This document shows positions 21,382-33,468 of a stretch of 64,000 nucleotides of DNA, in pieces. Below the pieces are notes generated by a model. It searched no databases, had not been told where the DNA came from, and worked only from the letters and a program-made list of their open reading frames with translations. This DNA is from Silene conica (lineage: Eukaryota > Streptophyta > Magnoliopsida > Caryophyllales > Caryophyllaceae). Made by a program: the position numbers and the translations under genes. Position 1 is the first letter of the stretch. Every line of letters begins with the position of its first letter. The stretch covers positions 83,245,010 through 83,309,009 of the forward strand of contig CM055312.2 in assembly GCA_029255685.2 (NCBI GenBank), in the 5' to 3' direction.

Positions 21382-23260
21382 GCTTGGAAAGATTGTGTGC
21401 TATCACTGCCAAACAAATCATCGAAGATAGTGGCTTCAGGAATGGTATACCTATCAAGTAAGGACGAATTTGTTTCCATTCATGGCAGTGCCCTTCGTGA
21501 TGGTTTTAGAAAAGTGTCAATCAAGGAAATCTATTCTAGGTCGGAAAATGTTGATTTACCATTGCCTGTTGGTGATATGATAAGATTGACTCAAGCTAAG
21601 GGTTCATTTATTTATTCAGTGGCCGCAAAGTCATATACATAGTCCTGTTGATAAGGTAACTAAGATTTCTAGCTAGTATAATGATATAAGATACACTGAG
21701 AGTTATACCATTTATCAACTTATTTATGCCAACATTTAGATAAACATGAAAAAAAATGATCAAGAAAAAAAAAAGCAGCAGCAAAGAAGTTCAAGCCTCA
21801 GAAGTGTTCGCCCTCGATTTCGCCTTCTTCTTTCCTTGGAATTAAAGTTAGTCACAATTTTAAGCAAAAGCAGAGGACCATGGATTTGAAGTTATTAGAA
21901 ACTGAGGCTCGGGTTTTAAAGGCAAGTGGGACAATAATCAATGTTGCCATTGATGAACATGTGTTACACAATCAACAAACTTGCTACCTTAGTTATGAGG
22001 AGGTTGTTCATTACACTCTTTATGAGGTTCGGTCTCTTTGTTTAAGCTGCCCCTTTGCAATCCCATTAGTATATATCTGATAATATGCAAACTACTAGAT
22101 AGTTACTATGGATTCTTATTATTGTAGGTATTTGGGTGATCTTGCCGATAATATGCAAATTACTAGTTACTATGGATTCTTGTGCCCAGAGATAATGTCC
22201 TCAGAATCCATTGCTCGGGATGAAAATTATCGATCCGATTATGTTGTAGGGCAATGACATGTACCGAATGTGGAAAAGGTCGGAAACTTATATTTGCTCT
22301 ATATGCCGAGGGGTACGTAATTATAAATTTCTTTTCATAGTATTATTATTGATGATTTGATTAATTATTTTATTATTTTTTGTCAATAATTAAGTTGATA
22401 TCTTCGTTGTATTTTTCTATAACTTGTAGTAAGCATTGGATGTTGGGCGTGATCAATCCGGCTCAAAGTACAGTTTATTGGTGTGATCCTGCCGGATATA
22501 CAGAGCCTCGTCAATTTTTCGTGGATACAATTACCCAGTATGTCTAACTTATAAATGATCTTTTTATTTTGCCTTCATATATATACCTCCCGTTACTCCC
22601 CTGCATTTGCCTTAAAATGTTTCTGTAGGCTAGGAACAAAAGTTAAGCACCCCAGAAGCCATCAATCATAGACATTAGCTTGTTTTTCTATTATTTGAAA
22701 TTAACGCTTCATTATCAACTAAAACTAAATAAATATATAAACCTGACTATCTATAAATACAGGGCCTTTGAGAAAAGGAACTCTATCGATTCACTTGCAA
22801 AATATGAGGCCAAAGACGTTGTTTGGAAAATGATTAAGGTACTTCTTTTATATATAGTATATATATCTTAACATATTGTTTCTCTTATTAAGTATAGTGC
22901 ATGTGAAGTATTTAGTTATAATATGAGCTCTTCTTTCAGGCCCCTATGCAGCCTCTTGGTTACGTTTTATGTGGATATTATATTTGTCGATACATGTTGG
23001 ACATCGTCAAAGGAAGATATGTTACTGTTACTCCAAATGTATGTTTTTGGTTTTTTAGTTCATCTACTTACTTACCTCTATCATTTTACTTATATAGGAG
23101 TCTTGGATAGAATTTTTCTAACCAATTTTTGAAAATTTGTTTGTAGTTCATGCTTAGAGCCTCATTGACATATTCGCTTGAGCAAATTGACGAGGTGAGG
23201 GATATATGGGCTAAATTTGCGCTCCAGTTTAAGCCATCGATGAACAATGATGAAGTTTAG
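21382..23260 (+). pseudogene. CACTA-1 accessory gene with a Ulp1/C48 cysteine protease domain
   Basis: Exon-like blocks after the transposase: 21382-21642, with SGMVYLSSKDEFVSIHG and LPLPVGDM (similar to a DUF8039-type domain of plant transposon proteins); 21766-22030, with MDLKLLETEARVLKASGTI; 22128-22315, with YLGDLADNMQ, then a TGA near 22257; 22432-22539, with SKHWMLGVINP and WCDPAG; 22763-22838; 22940-23039, with PMQPLGYVLCGYYICRYM; and 23147-23260, ending NNDEV. His (HW), Asp (CDP), Gln and Cys (LCGYY) fit the C48 catalytic set. C48 proteases cleave SUMO-like tags; their role in CACTA elements is unclear. It is broken at least by the TGA, and by a stop after 21639 unless that is spliced out. 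Confidence 0.72.
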
Positions 23261-23454
23261 CTTAAGTCGTAGCTAGAAGTTTAGCTTAAGTACGTAGCTA
23301 GAATTTGTGGATCGGAAAGTATGTTGATATATATGAATGATGTAGTATTTATTGGAGCAATGTTATTGTACGCTATTAGCTATGTAGCTTATTTCCAGGA
23401 AGAATTATAATAGGCCGAAAGAATTATAAATTAATTTATTAAAAAAAAATAGCA

Positions 23455-23838
23455 GGTACAAAGAGAACGGTTATGTTCTCAAGCGTGCTCTATTAATTCA
23501 AAAATATGGCGCGAAGTTTGAACACAGTTTGAACAAAGAGGACGGTTATAGTGTACATAGAGGACGCCAAAAGAGAACGATTCCTTATTGAACCGTGCTT
23601 CAAAATGACACATAAGAGGACGGTTAGTGTACATAGAGGACGGGGCAAAGAGAACGGTTATTGTACATAAGAGCACGGGAAAAGAAAACGGTTCAAAACG
23701 GAACCGTTCTGGAAAGTGTACAACTAAGAGCACGGTTGAACCGTTCTCTTAGGTAAAGAGGACGGCCAGGGGGAGCACGGTTCCGCCACTCATAGGAGAA
23801 CGGTTTTTAATCGTCTTCGTATCTATATTTTGTAGTAG
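23455..23838. repeat. Right subterminal repeats of CACTA-1
   Basis: About ten copies of AGAGAACGGTT / AACCGTTCTCTT in both directions, ending in the terminal TATTTTGTAGTAG. Mirrors the left end. Confidence 0.8.
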
Positions 23839-24011
23839 CTCCTCTTTCCGTTTTGGTCTAATTACATGATGTTCCCTCTTTCATTTTTTGGACAACTTTG
23901 TGTGGTCCAAAATCAATTTCAAGTGGGGTCATGTGTATTGTGTGGTCCAAACTGATTTCCTTATTTCTTAGGTTAAAATCAAAAGGGAACAACACAAGAA
24001 ATCGGAGGGAG

Positions 24012-25130
24012 TATTATAATTCAAAACGGACAATAAAACAGGTGAAAGCACGGTTAAAAATAAAACGAGAACACTTATTATGTATATATAAGTATAAGTA
24101 TAATAAAAGAACAACTAGACACTTGCAATCCCATATTAAATTTTTTCCCACCTAACATTCTCTTAACATTATTTTATTTTGCAGATCCACACATATTCGC
24201 ATAATGAAAAAAATATTTTTTAAAATATTTCATTTGAATATTAATTAATTAGTAATAACAAATGCTCATTTCATGGGATGAGATGATACTGAAATACGAA
24301 AGATTGTACTTATTTTTAACAATGGAAAGGTTTTATAGCAATTGTGAAATTAATGTAATGTATAATTACATATTACATAATATTGACCTTTTAATTCATC
24401 ATAAAAAGACTTGTATTATAAGTTGAGCTTAAATTTTACACAATTATTATTTTGATTAATATGTTATTAATTCTGGAGCAATATTAAGTCATTGATTAAT
24501 TTTACAAATACTCAAATGCTCTTAGAAAACCGTTTTTTACTCATCAAACATATTTTTCGGCATATTAAAATTTTCTATAGTAATGATTTTATTATAATTT
24601 AATAACGTAAAATCGTTTTATATGAGATTTGTTAGTTTTTTTATATTTAGAAATAGGAAATCTTTTGTAATCGGATTTTCAATTTCACAAATTCTTAGAT
24701 ATGGCGACAATCACAATCAATTTAAAAAAGAAAAAAATAAGAGCATGTTTGGCCTACATTGTAAAAATTGATTTTATGTTTTTAAAGCTTAATTTTTTAA
24801 AAGTAGTTTTCAAGAATCAGAAACACCAAATTGTTGCTTCTATTTTTATGGACAAAAATAGGGTATTTGAGTTTTTGAGAAATTATGTTTAACTTTTAAA
24901 TAAATAATGTGTGTGGCCAAAAAATATTTTTGAGTCCAAAATCACTTCGAGAAGTCGGGCCAAACACACACTAAATAGAATGTGGGTTTTTGAGAAGTCT
25001 TAATATAAGACGATCAAGACCAACTATTATAATAGTTTATTTATGTTAGCTAATAAACTCATTAAATGTATGTTATACATGACATACAATTAATATTGCT
25101 CATACAATTTTTTTTACTCTATATAAGATT
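24012..25130. other. AT-rich intergenic DNA
   Basis: No gene recognised. Contains one candidate MITE (24741-24972). Confidence 0.4.
24741..24972. mobile_element. Candidate MITE with GTTTGGCC ends
   Basis: The left end GAGCATGTTTGGCC and the right end GGCCAAACACACACT are inverted repeats. No clear target duplication. Similar ends occur in hAT and PIF/Harbinger MITEs. About 230 bp, non-coding. Confidence 0.45.
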
Positions 25131-25135
25131 GTCTT

Positions 25136-25667
25136 TGTAACAACCTGACCCACCACCGTCGTAACATAAACCCAATAAGATGGGTTGCACTTTTGGGTCC
25201 ATAATTTGTCATCACTTAAGCCCAAAAGTACAAGGCCCTATTACTAAGTGGTGGGTGGAAGCTATTATAAACATATCACAAGTCTCACATTCCACCAATG
25301 TGGGACAAATCTCCTCTCATACTCTTGGGGTGTTACAAACTCCCCCTCGTTGTGCCTCATACTTGACCGTAGCCAAGCCCAGAATCCTCCCCCGCTAGGT
25401 GGGTGACCCGGGTACTCCTGACCATATGCTCACCACACGGTCGCAGGGTCGCTCCGATACCATTTGTAACAACCCGACCCACCACCGTCGTAACATAAAC
25501 CCAATAAGATGGGTGTGCACTTTTGGGCCCATTATTTGTCCTCACTTAAGCCCAAAAGTACAAGGTCTTGTTACTAAGTGGTGGGTGGAAGCTATTATAA
25601 ACATATCGCAAGTCTCACATTCTACCGATGTGGGACAAATCTCCTCTCATACTCTTGGGGTGTTACA
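25136..25667 (-). mobile_element. TRIM retroelement, single copy, diverged relative of the 6772 array
   Basis: LTRs at 25136-25337 and 25465-25667 surround a 127-bp internal region. The flanks GTCTT / TTCTT are an imperfect 5-bp duplication. The primer site on the minus strand has one change (TGGTATCGGAGC), and part of the purine-tract side is deleted, so this copy is older than the tandem array at 6772-8068. Confidence 0.88.
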
Positions 25668-26218
25668 TTCTTAGCATAATAATAAGTCAAAAAGAATAAC
25701 CTACCTGCTTTTGAACTTTTAATTTGAATTAATATTAACTATTAATATTTTATTGGCTCATTGACCTTGTGATAAAATAGCTATAAAATATTATAGATTC
25801 GATTATTTTGTATTACTTACATTTTACATACATATAATTATAAAAGTGCCAAACTTATAGTTTTAGGACATTTTCTTACGAGGGTATATATTGGCTGTTC
25901 TGAATGACAAAATTAGCTAATTACTAATGAATCGTTTTCAACATAACTATGTTCTAACGAGGGTGTTGGATACAAATATTTATACTAATTTAGTGTAAAA
26001 TCATGTAGTAAAAGTGTATATGCAATTCACCAAATTATGGTTAGTAACGGGTTTTACACTCTGTTTTTTTTGGATGAAAAGAGTTGAACTGAATTGGTCG
26101 TAATGAAGCTAAATTGAACCGAATTGAATTGAAATAAGAGTTAATTTGTCATGAGATGAGTTGAACTAAACTGAACTGAGCTAAATGAAGCTGAATTTAA
26201 CTATACATAGCCTATTCC
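25668..26218. other. AT-rich DNA with a degenerate TTGAACTGAA-type repeat
   Basis: No gene. From about 26080 to 26205 there is a run of imperfect decamers around TTGAACTGAA / GAAGCTGAATT. Confidence 0.5.
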
Positions 26219-27413
26219 TGTAACAACCTCATAATCCAAGGCCTTTAGAACAGGACCATTAGATCATGAAGACGTCACCATCTCAGTTTTCCGAGGTACA
26301 TTATAAGATAAACAATGCTAACACTTTATTATAAGTAATAAACATACTGTGATACAAGATAAACCAACTGTCTGTCAAAATTGTAACAAAACATTTATAG
26401 TTCGAGCGGAAGCTATGACAAGAGACTCTACGACTGGTGACCCCTCCTCCCAAGCCAGCAAGCAGACTCATCTGTGTACCTGAGACTCTACTCACCATTA
26501 CATGGATTATCACAGTAACAACATCAAGTGTCAGCAACCATACAATAAGACGGATACTCAACATGATACATAATTCACAATATTCACCGCAACATTATTA
26601 TCATCATCTATATCTGTCGTGGTGACCTTTAGTCCCACACCAATTCCCCCACTTACCGCAGCAAGGGGTACCTAGACCATAAATGTGCACATTCTCCCCG
26701 TGGCGGGTTTCACGAGAAGCGATCATAAGAGTGGGATCCGTTCCCCGCAACAGTTCCACATATTACCATTGTCATCTCATACATCATACTATACATGGTA
26801 ATACAATCATAATACAGTATCGTCACAACATAATCATACAGTACTGAGTAGGGAAACCCTACCTCAAAAGGAACAGCTAGCAAGACAATCGCAACTTCCT
26901 ACCAACGCAACGCTCCTCTACGAATCCTCCTCATATGGATTACATAATTCTCAAATTACATACTGAAATAACCATAACTATGATGTAAAAACGGTAGATA
27001 TACACTTACTTGGTGATATACGGATTAGGTAGATGATCGGCGCGACTAAACTTGCTACTAACTTGAAGGATTAGGGAATGGAGAAAGAGAAATGAGGGAA
27101 AAGAGAGATTAGGGTTTCTGCTAATTTTCTGATTAGGTTTAAATGATTTACTAATCCACGGATTAAATTTATAATAACCGTTATTTAAGGAACTGGAAAA
27201 GAAGCACTCGACCGCGTGCGAAGCACTCGACCGCGTGCGAAGCACTCGGCCGAGTGTGACTTAATCGGCCGAGTGCGGCCTACTCGGCCGAGTTGACTCG
27301 CAACTCAGCTACTGACATAGAGGGGCTCGACCGAGTATCAAGTACTCGGCCGAGTGTGATCTGTTCGGCCGAGTTGATCCACAACTCAGTTTCACTAAAC
27401 TTGGGGTGTTACA
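26219..27413 (-). mobile_element. 3' LTR of a truncated Ty3/gypsy chromovirus
   Basis: Read on the minus strand it starts TGTAACACCCCAAG at 27413 and ends GGTTGTTACA at 26219, 1195 bp. Immediately upstream in that direction is a polypurine tract (AGTGGGGAAGAT, 27414-27427). The other LTR is missing, so no target duplication can be tested. Confidence 0.78.
27190..27390. repeat. Repeated CTCGGCCGAGT palindromes in the gypsy LTR
   Basis: CTCGGCCGAGT or one-base variants (CTCGACCGCGTG, CTCGACCGAGT) occur about nine times in 200 bp, including a short tandem of GAAGCACTCGACCGCGTGC. The rest of the LTR is AT-richer. Confidence 0.75.
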
Positions 27414-27552
27414 ATCTTCCCCACTTAGAATGAACTTCGTCCCCGAAGTTCTCAAGGTTCAAAAGACACTACACCACGAGGTGACACTAGACCCTAGCGC
27501 GCGATCATCTCCTACCCCCCCTAAAAGAATATAGGTTACGCCCTCGTAACCT

Positions 27553-28068
27553 TACATACCTGATCGAACAACTGAGGGTACCGTTCCCTCATAGCTGCCC
27601 CAGGCTCCCATGTAGCCTCCTCAACATCGTGGTCTGACCACAAAATCTTAAGGAGCTTGGTCTCTCCGTTCTAGTCTTTCGCACATTGGTATCCAGGATA
27701 GCCTTACTGGTTTCCGCATAAGATAAGGTCTCATCGAGCTCAACGTTCTCCACCTCAAGGATGTGAGATGGGTCACTAACATATTTCCGCAATTGAGACA
27801 CATGGAACACGTTATGAACTCGATCCAAGGCTGGTGGTAGAGCCAACCGGTAAGCAACCTCTCCAACTCGATCTAAAATCTCGTAAAGACCAATAAACTT
27901 CTGGCTCAGCTTACCCTTCTGCCCAAATCTCATAACACCTCTCATAGGTGAAACTTTTAGTAACACCTTATCCCCAGCCTGAAACTCAATGTCCTTGCGG
28001 TGCAAGTCCACATAGCTCTTCTGTCGATCCTGGGCTGCTCTCATCTTCTGGCAAATCATCTTCACTAG
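27553..28068 (-). pseudogene. Gypsy polyprotein end: integrase C-terminus and chromodomain
   Basis: On the minus strand the frame contains AAQDRQKSYVDLHRKDIEF, then GDKVLLKVSPMRGVMRFG, then LPPALDRVHNVFHVSQLRKY, the integrase C-terminal region of plant chromoviruses (Tekay/Del-like). Near 27672 a one-base loss shifts the frame. In the shifted frame a chromodomain-like end is readable (LLKILWSDHDVEEATWEPGA, then the tail YPQLFDQ). Everything upstream of about 28068 is missing, so gag, protease, RT and most of integrase are gone. Confidence 0.85.
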
Positions 28069-28806
28069 GTCTTCCTTCTTTTCTTCTTCTCAACACTTCA
28101 TGCATGACCTCCCAACTGGCATGCCGGCTGCCGGTGGCACCACCAGCTCGGATCCCCATGGCTTGCTACTGCCAGCCACTATTGTTGTTGTTTTAGAATT
28201 TGGCTAAGTAGGGGGTGTGCTCCCCGACGGGGTAGCCGGTTGTCAGGCTACCGACTGGGAGCACTCTTCTCAGCAATTTCCTTCTTTTCTTCTTACAAAC
28301 TTCCAAACCGCTTCAGATGCTCCTATTTTTTCACTATCGTCTCGAATCCTACAAGATAAGGGGCAAATACGTAAAATAAGGATAATAGGCAAATAATGGA
28401 GGCACGTGCATGCAAAACGGGACGAAAAGTACGAGAAAAAGGGAAAAACATGAGCAAATAAATGTTCATCACCCATCATCCAACACCATTTAGGGAAAAG
28501 CATTGGAAGAAGTTGTTTTCGTTGCGCTTGAAAAATTGGTGAAAATATTATTATTGTTATGAAGAAATATGATTTTATCTCTTCAACAAAGACATCTTGT
28601 GAAAGTATAAATCATAATCTATTTTTTATAAATGAGCGCAATATCTCACGATTAAGAATGACAATGAGATTTCTTGTAGAAAAACTCATCCAAAATTAAT
28701 GACAATGTGAGCCACTACATTTATTACTATTGCTGCAATAGAATATTAATAATGGATGTGTCACAACTATAACTTTAATTAGTGGATGAGACCTAACTAT
28801 TATTAA
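28069..28806. other. DNA between gypsy remnant and Helitron; one long palindrome
   Basis: No gene recognised. At 28217-28264 a hairpin-forming sequence pairs GTGCTCCC with GGGAGCAC and GTAGCC with GGCTAC. The remainder is unremarkable, AT-rich towards the right. Confidence 0.4.
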
Positions 28807-30585
28807 TCATAATATATATAAAAGAATCATGTTAGATAGCTGACGTGGCACAATGTGAATTCAGAAATGGCCTAATACAAGCCTCTCATTCAATCTCCCA
28901 ATTTTACTTTTATTTAAACCAATCAGATTTAACAATGTTGGACACATCAGCAATGATTACGCAGAAAATGGCAGAATCGAAATGTCATTATACAATTAAT
29001 GATCCAGCTAACTTATTGCATCCCAATTCTCAAAACCTAATTAAGAATACAAAAGATGCAGTTTTCAAGGTTTTAATTTTCTGCCCATTATTGACGCATA
29101 AATTGGGAATACAAAAGACGCATAAATTGGGATGCAATAAGTTATCCATAAATACAAACCACCTAATTACAATTAAACCCTTTGTCATTCTCAAGGTTTT
29201 AATTTTCTGCATGTATACAATTATACAGTTACCAAAAAAACAATTAAATCCTTTGTCATTCTCAAGGTTACTCGGGAATGTCGTTTAATGCATTCAACCC
29301 ACGAATCAGCATTGCATAAACTCCAGCAACACCTAACATATCATCAAAATGGCAGATAATTAACCGCAATTCACGTGTATCAACACAGCAACAGGCTAAA
29401 AAAATCCAATTCACGTCTAAATACCGTAAATACAATAATTGCCTTCTTATTCCAATTTTCCATAAAAGATCAAGCCAATTCAGAAACGACTATTAGAATT
29501 CTCTTTTTCATTATAAAAACCAATTATTTTATCTACCTTCAATTATCATTCTACTAAAATTACCAACAACGTAACTTACATATTTGTGCTTGGGCAACTC
29601 ATCTCATCTTCTTCTATGGCCATTTCATCACTCCTCACCATCAAGCAACTCAAAGTCGGGGTTAGGCTTACTCAGATTAATTTGAGGGTTGTACACAAAT
29701 GGACAAGACCTGAATTCAAAGATAAGACAAAGAATGAAACAATTGAACTTCTACTCCTTGATGCTGAAGTATGTCAAATAATCTTTTACATTATAATATT
29801 GTTGTAAAAACTATTTATTAATTATTACTAATGGCAAATTATTTTGCTCCTAAAATGTTTATTGATTACATGTATATATTTCTTTTTCATAGCAAGTGTC
29901 AGATTACAAATTATGTAAATATATTTCTTTAATCCTACCAATTAGGAAACTAGAATAATTAATCCTACAAATTTGGAAAATATAATAAACACAAAATAAT
30001 TAGGAAAACAGAATAATTTTTATTCAAAGAAACTTCAAAAAAATGATAGTAGATTCTCTAAAAACCTCAAAGAAATAGTATTAAAAAAAATGTGAAAAGC
30101 AACAGTTTCTGGTAAAAAAAACAAACCGCATATTATTTTGCTCCTACAAATTAGGAAAATATAATAATAAAAAAATAATTAGGAAAACAGAATAATTTGA
30201 AACAATAATATCTTGCTTGGCATGGAATATGACAGTGGACACATTATCAGCAAACATAGAGAATCAACTATATTCATTCAAAACACAGCCACATAATGGT
30301 TAGAAAGAGGCCTGCAATGGGAATTGGACCCAGAATTACCACTGAAACAATGGCCACCCTGGATAATATACTAATGAACCAAGTATATTATCATGAATAT
30401 GATCAATTTGTTTGTTTAGAACTTTACATATTAAACTTTTGAGGGACACAATTTCATATATCAAACTCATCTGAGTCCTTCACATTAAATCTATTTTCGA
30501 AAACAAACAAGAAATAGTTAGAAAGATGCCTGCAATGGAAATCAGACCCAGGAATACCACAGAAAGAATGGCTACTAGAACCAAC

Positions 30586-30690
30586 CTGAAGTCGAGCAAT
30601 GTCACACTTGGCACCATCTGAAACAAATATATCACTATCTTCAATGCCAAGGTTTCCATAATACGTAGAAGCAATTGCAGCTCTCAGTTT
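30586..30690 (-). pseudogene. Captured exon of LL-diaminopimelate aminotransferase
   Basis: On the minus strand 35 codons read KLRAAIASTYYGNLGIEDSD then IFVSDGAKCDIARLQ, followed by a GTTGGT donor-like site. This is the conserved (K/P)LRAAIA.TFYGGLGI..DDVFVSDGAKCDISRLQ segment of plant LL-DAP aminotransferase (lysine synthesis, chloroplast). Flanking intron-like DNA (CATTGCAGGC...CTTTCTAAC) came along and is partly duplicated near 30300-30360, so capture was at the DNA level. It lies in intron 1 of the Helitron RPA gene in opposite orientation. Confidence 0.85.
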
Positions 30691-32904
30691 TTGCATGAAT
30701 AATCCATTTCGATTCATGAATAAATTATATGCCATCGTAGGTTGAAAAAATATTCAATACAGGATTGCATCAGTAACATGTTCCTAAAAGAGGCCATCAA
30801 ACATCACAAGGAGCTCAGCCCACCTTTAGCCTCTTCTAACAGGATCTCTTATTCATATACCATAAAAGTCAACATAGATATCATCAAACATAGAAGAGAT
30901 CTTGGTAGGATTAGATTCAAGATTAGTTACTTATCCAACAGGATCTCTTATTCATATACCATAACAAATTGACAGAAGCATAGCATAACATAACATACAA
31001 ATTAATCCTACCAACTAGCAAAACAGAATAATAAATCCTACCAATTAGGTAATCCTACAAATTAATCCTACAAATTAAGGGGAAATATAATAATTTTGTA
31101 TTTAACCTATCAATAGTTTTTTATCGCTTTGTTTGTATAGTTGTTATTCTACTTTTAAAAATTGTAGGATAGTTGTCAGAGATACGACAGTTTAACCCTT
31201 TATCCCGGTTATTTATCGCAGAATGAAATCATCCAAGCTACTATTAGAAAACAACTTATTTCCTATTTTGCTCCTAAACTATTGGTCGGGGAGGTATACA
31301 CCATTCGAAATTTAACCGTCGATAACAACACTGGAATGGACAAGGCTACCTCTAATCCATGTCGCTTAAAGTTTGAATTCTCATCCAAAGTTAATGTGAC
31401 AAATGATCCATCTATTCCCATTCATGGTTATCGTTTTGCCAATTTCAAGGACATTATCGATGGCATGGTACCGACAACTCATTACATAGGTACCCATACT
31501 GATAATTCTTTCGCAGTATTTCAATGTTTGTTGTCACTTATTCATTTACTTACTAATATTTTTTACGTTGATAACATGACAGATGTTGTCGGAAAACTGT
31601 ATGAAATTGGACCGATCACTGAAACTGCAAACAAACACAAGTGTCGTACCATAAAGCTCGAAGACATTGAGTCAGTGGACTTTAATCATATTACCAAAAA
31701 CTTAACTTATTCATCATTCTGATTTATGTACACTAACATTAGTTTTTAATATCACGCAAGGGTTGTCAGCTATCTTGCACTTTATGGGAACCACACACCG
31801 TTCAACTACCTACTGTTATATCTGAACAACCCAATCCAAATCAGTCTAAAATTATTGTTATACAATGTGTGCAAACCAAAAAATATGAAGGTACCATTAC
31901 TAAATAGGCTTATCATGTTCATATATATTGATATATGTTTTATGTTCATCTTTGGGTGATATAAAAATGGTTAATAATTTATTATGTAGGCCACTGGCGT
32001 GTCCAAACAACATTAAATGCAAGTGTTTTTCATGTAAACCCCGACATCCTGGAAGTTGCAGAGTTTGAGTCAAGGTAATTCAGACAATCACATACCATTC
32101 ATTGAATATCCAAACTACAAAATGTATATAAATTGTTTAATAGTTCACTTACCAATCCTGATAATATTTTTGCAGTCTTTCTACTCCTGTAAAACCCCTC
32201 GCGAAAGCGGAAATATAAACATACAAAAGTACTAAAAATGCAGCGGAATTAAAACTTTTTAAAAGATAAACCACATGCGAGAAGTCTTAACTGGAACTGA
32301 AACAAAGCCAAGATAGATAAGTAACAGTTCTAAGTACTGAAATGAAATATATACACAGCCTGGGATGGAACATCCCTACAGGCACCAAAACGTAAAGTAT
32401 CAAAAGTCTAAGAGTCTAGCTAACGATAGGGTATAAGTCATATGATGAAGGATCATCACTCGCTAGCCCTCCTGTGAACCCGTCTCCAACCTGCATGTAC
32501 CTACATACATGAAAACATGTACGCCACAATCAGTGGGGAGTGACTAGAGTTCTCCTAGCCACCTTTTGTGACAACACGTAACACATAAAACAATACAGAA
32601 TACTCCAACATATATCAACATGTGAAGCATAAACATCTCATCGACTGATCTCCTACTATCATGCAAACTTTAGTGCACGGCTCTCAACCAACTTCATAAA
32701 TCGTTAGGAAGGAGAGCCGGTTTCCCTACTGGTTACCCAGTCGGGGGGTCTTTCAATCCAACTATTTATGAAACCGAACTAAGAGTCATCCAATGCCTTG
32801 GATGATCAAACCACAACTTAACAACAAACATTCATTTACTCATCATTATCAATATCTATATCTGACACGTACCAACTCAAGGCAAGCAGATAAAATTCGG
32901 CAGG

Positions 32905-33468
32905 TAAAAGGTTCAGCGGTCAACTTAAGACATAACCTAATACCAAACAATCAGCAAGTGTAAAGGTTCAGCGGTCAACTTAAGACATAACCTAAACACC
33001 AAAACATTCAGCAAGCAAGGACTCAGAGGCCAACTTAAGGCATGGACCTGCCAATCAGCAAGACACTAGACTCAGCGGCCAACTTAAGGCATAGACTAGC
33101 ATCCAAAAGTAAAGGACTCAGAGGCCAGCTTAAGGCATGTCCCTTCACCACATCACAAGGTACTAAACTCAGAGGCCGGCTTAAGGCATGTTCTAGTACC
33201 AAACATCTGCACCCCGGGCAAGGTGTCAGTTCCTTAGCTACCCCGTTGTGCAGCTGCTCTACTCGTTAGACTCAGAGGCCAACTTAAGGCATGTTCCAAC
33301 GCGATCACTATCACACATGTCTGGACTCAGAGGCCAGCTTAAGGCATGTCCCAGACACGACAAACATACACATATAGGGCTCAGAGGTCAGCTTAAGGCA
33401 TATCCCCATATATGACAAACAACTCACGTATTAAGTTCAGAGGTCAGCTTAAGGCATAACTTAATACG
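32905..33468 (-). repeat. Ten-unit hairpin array in LTR-B
   Basis: Ten copies of the reverse-complement core (CAGAGGCCAGCTTAAGGCAT and variants CAGCGGTCAACTTAAGACAT), each between self-pairing arms, for example CGTATTAAGTT / AACTTAATACG at 33427-33468. Same order as in LTR-A with scattered differences in both arms and core. Confidence 0.82.

Larger units (their letters stand above)
9117..23838 (+). mobile_element. CACTA-1: large En/Spm-type transposon, inactive, with nested insertions
   Basis: The inverted ends are CTACTACAAATATAG and CTATATTTTGTAGTAG. CTC at 9114-9116 and at 23839-23841 is the probable 3-bp target duplication; the exact first base is uncertain, because CACTA at 9116 is an alternative start. 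Subterminal repeats of the AGAGAACGGTT type fill both ends. In the + direction it holds a TNP2-type transposase pseudogene and a gene with a Ulp1 (C48) protease domain. It is interrupted by LTR-A and CACTA-5. With these removed it is about 6.5 kb. Confidence 0.85.
9088..24011. mobile_element. Stowaway MITE split by CACTA-1
   Basis: The first 29 bp (9088-9116, CTCCCTCCGATTTCC...) and the last about 170 bp (23842-24011, ending AAATCGGAGGGAG) are the two halves of one MITE. The ends are inverted repeats of each other over nearly 30 bp and are flanked by TA (9086-9087 and 24012-24013). Everything between is the CACTA-1 element. Confidence 0.8.

Noticed and set aside
31742..32187. Considered as a separate gene downstream of the RPA-like exons
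   Set aside because: The readable blocks (SCTLWEPHTVQLP, HWRVQTTLNASVF) fit later RPA exons, so they were kept in that gene.
33042..33269. Short open frame with repeated RHRLASKSKGLRGQLKAC-type sequence
   Set aside because: Translation of the LTR-B hairpin array; not conserved as protein in LTR-A or LTR-C.
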